The translations under genes were made by a program, and so were the position numbers. A model generated the notes under the pieces. The model worked only from the letters and a program-made list of their open reading frames with translations. It made no database searches and was not told where the DNA came from. DNA of 5,693 nucleotides from DATLAN01 sp035527455. GTDB lineage: Bacteria > Planctomycetota > Planctomycetia > Pirellulales > Thermoguttaceae. The stretch covers positions 1 to 5,693 of the forward strand of contig DATLAN010000460.1 of NCBI GenBank assembly GCA_035527455.1, written 5' to 3'. Of the stretch, positions 5,522 to 5,693 are shown piece by piece (within the stretch, counting starts at the first letter, position 1; every line of letters starts with the position of its first letter).

Positions 5522-5693
5522 TTACGGGGCATCCACCGGTGGAATCATCACGGCGTCGCGATCGACCTGCAAGACGACCACCGTGTCAATTTCTCCGCGA
5601 TTCTCCGGGGACACTTCGACCCGGATCGAGTCGTCCGATTGTTCGACGCTCGCACTGCCCCCGCCGAGCAGTTGTGCCGAGGTAATCTTGGCG
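5522..5693 (-). CDS. C-terminal end of a gene, possibly a glycoside hydrolase (partial)
   Basis: The minus-strand frame runs open from the window edge to TAA at 5524-5522, giving about 56 residues. They begin AKITSAQLLGGGSASVEQ, continue DDSIRVEVSPENRGEID and end TVVVLQVDRDAVMIPPVDAP. The alternation of strands and the pattern 'K..S..LLG' then 'V.QSDD.I.V.V' then 'VVVLQ' resemble the C-terminal beta-sandwich that closes GH29 alpha-L-fucosidases and some other secreted hydrolases. That is a resemblance from memory, and the catalytic part lies outside the window. The gene is just upstream of the ThuA gene on the same strand, which fits a carbohydrate-degradation operon. Confidence 0.72.
   Translation of the reverse strand, partial: AKITSAQLLGGGSASVEQSDDSIRVEVSPENRGEIDTVVVLQVDRDAVMIPPVDAP

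Overview
The window looks like chromosomal DNA from a GC-rich bacterium, most likely a planctomycete of the Pirellulales type. This is inferred from the strong G/C preference at third codon positions, the secreted ThuA-domain protein in a wording I associate with planctomycetes, and an adjacent probable glycoside hydrolase. The lineage is inferred from protein style, not from a marker gene.

Layout. Positions 1-190 hold two nearly identical 82-bp copies of a long-hairpin repeat (16-bp perfect inverted arms), 108 bp apart. Positions 195-309 form a leader rich in mutually complementary GTTAC/GTAAC words and GC hairpins. It precedes a tightly coupled two-gene operon: a 183-aa membrane-anchored Ig-like/MG2-like protein (325-876) and a 385-aa membrane-anchored member of the guanidino-group modifying enzyme superfamily, resembling agmatine and peptidylarginine deiminases (873-2030, ATGA overlap). 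A hairpin plus T6 tract at 2097-2132 probably ends this operon. The 380-bp gap that follows has further hairpins and no convincing gene.

Next is a 540-aa soluble, acidic multidomain protein (2411-4033). It has an N-terminal pRiA4b ORF-3-like domain, an SH3/KOW-like barrel, an 'LSFPFEA' calcium-binding-like domain and a C-terminal Cys/His-cluster domain. Positions 4034-4462 separate convergent genes. They contain a possible 34-codon small ORF and what looks like the decayed C-terminal end of an unidentified gene on the minus strand.

On the minus strand lie a secreted ThuA-domain protein (5482-4463) and, 39 bp upstream of it, the C-terminal end of a second gene (5693-5522). The latter resembles the C-terminal beta-sandwich of a glycoside hydrolase, perhaps an alpha-L-fucosidase. 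These two probably form a carbohydrate-related operon.

How the genes work together. The clearest functional unit is the coupled pair 325-2030: an envelope Ig-like protein and an envelope deiminase-like enzyme, possibly a split counterpart of secreted bacterial peptidylarginine deiminases, which carry both parts in one chain. The enzyme keeps the Trp-x-x-Asp, Gly-Gly-Asp, His, Asn and Cys landmarks but seems to lack the Asp of the usual His-x-Asp pair. I regard this pair and its structured leader as the most interesting content. The 540-aa protein and the ThuA/hydrolase pair look like independent units.
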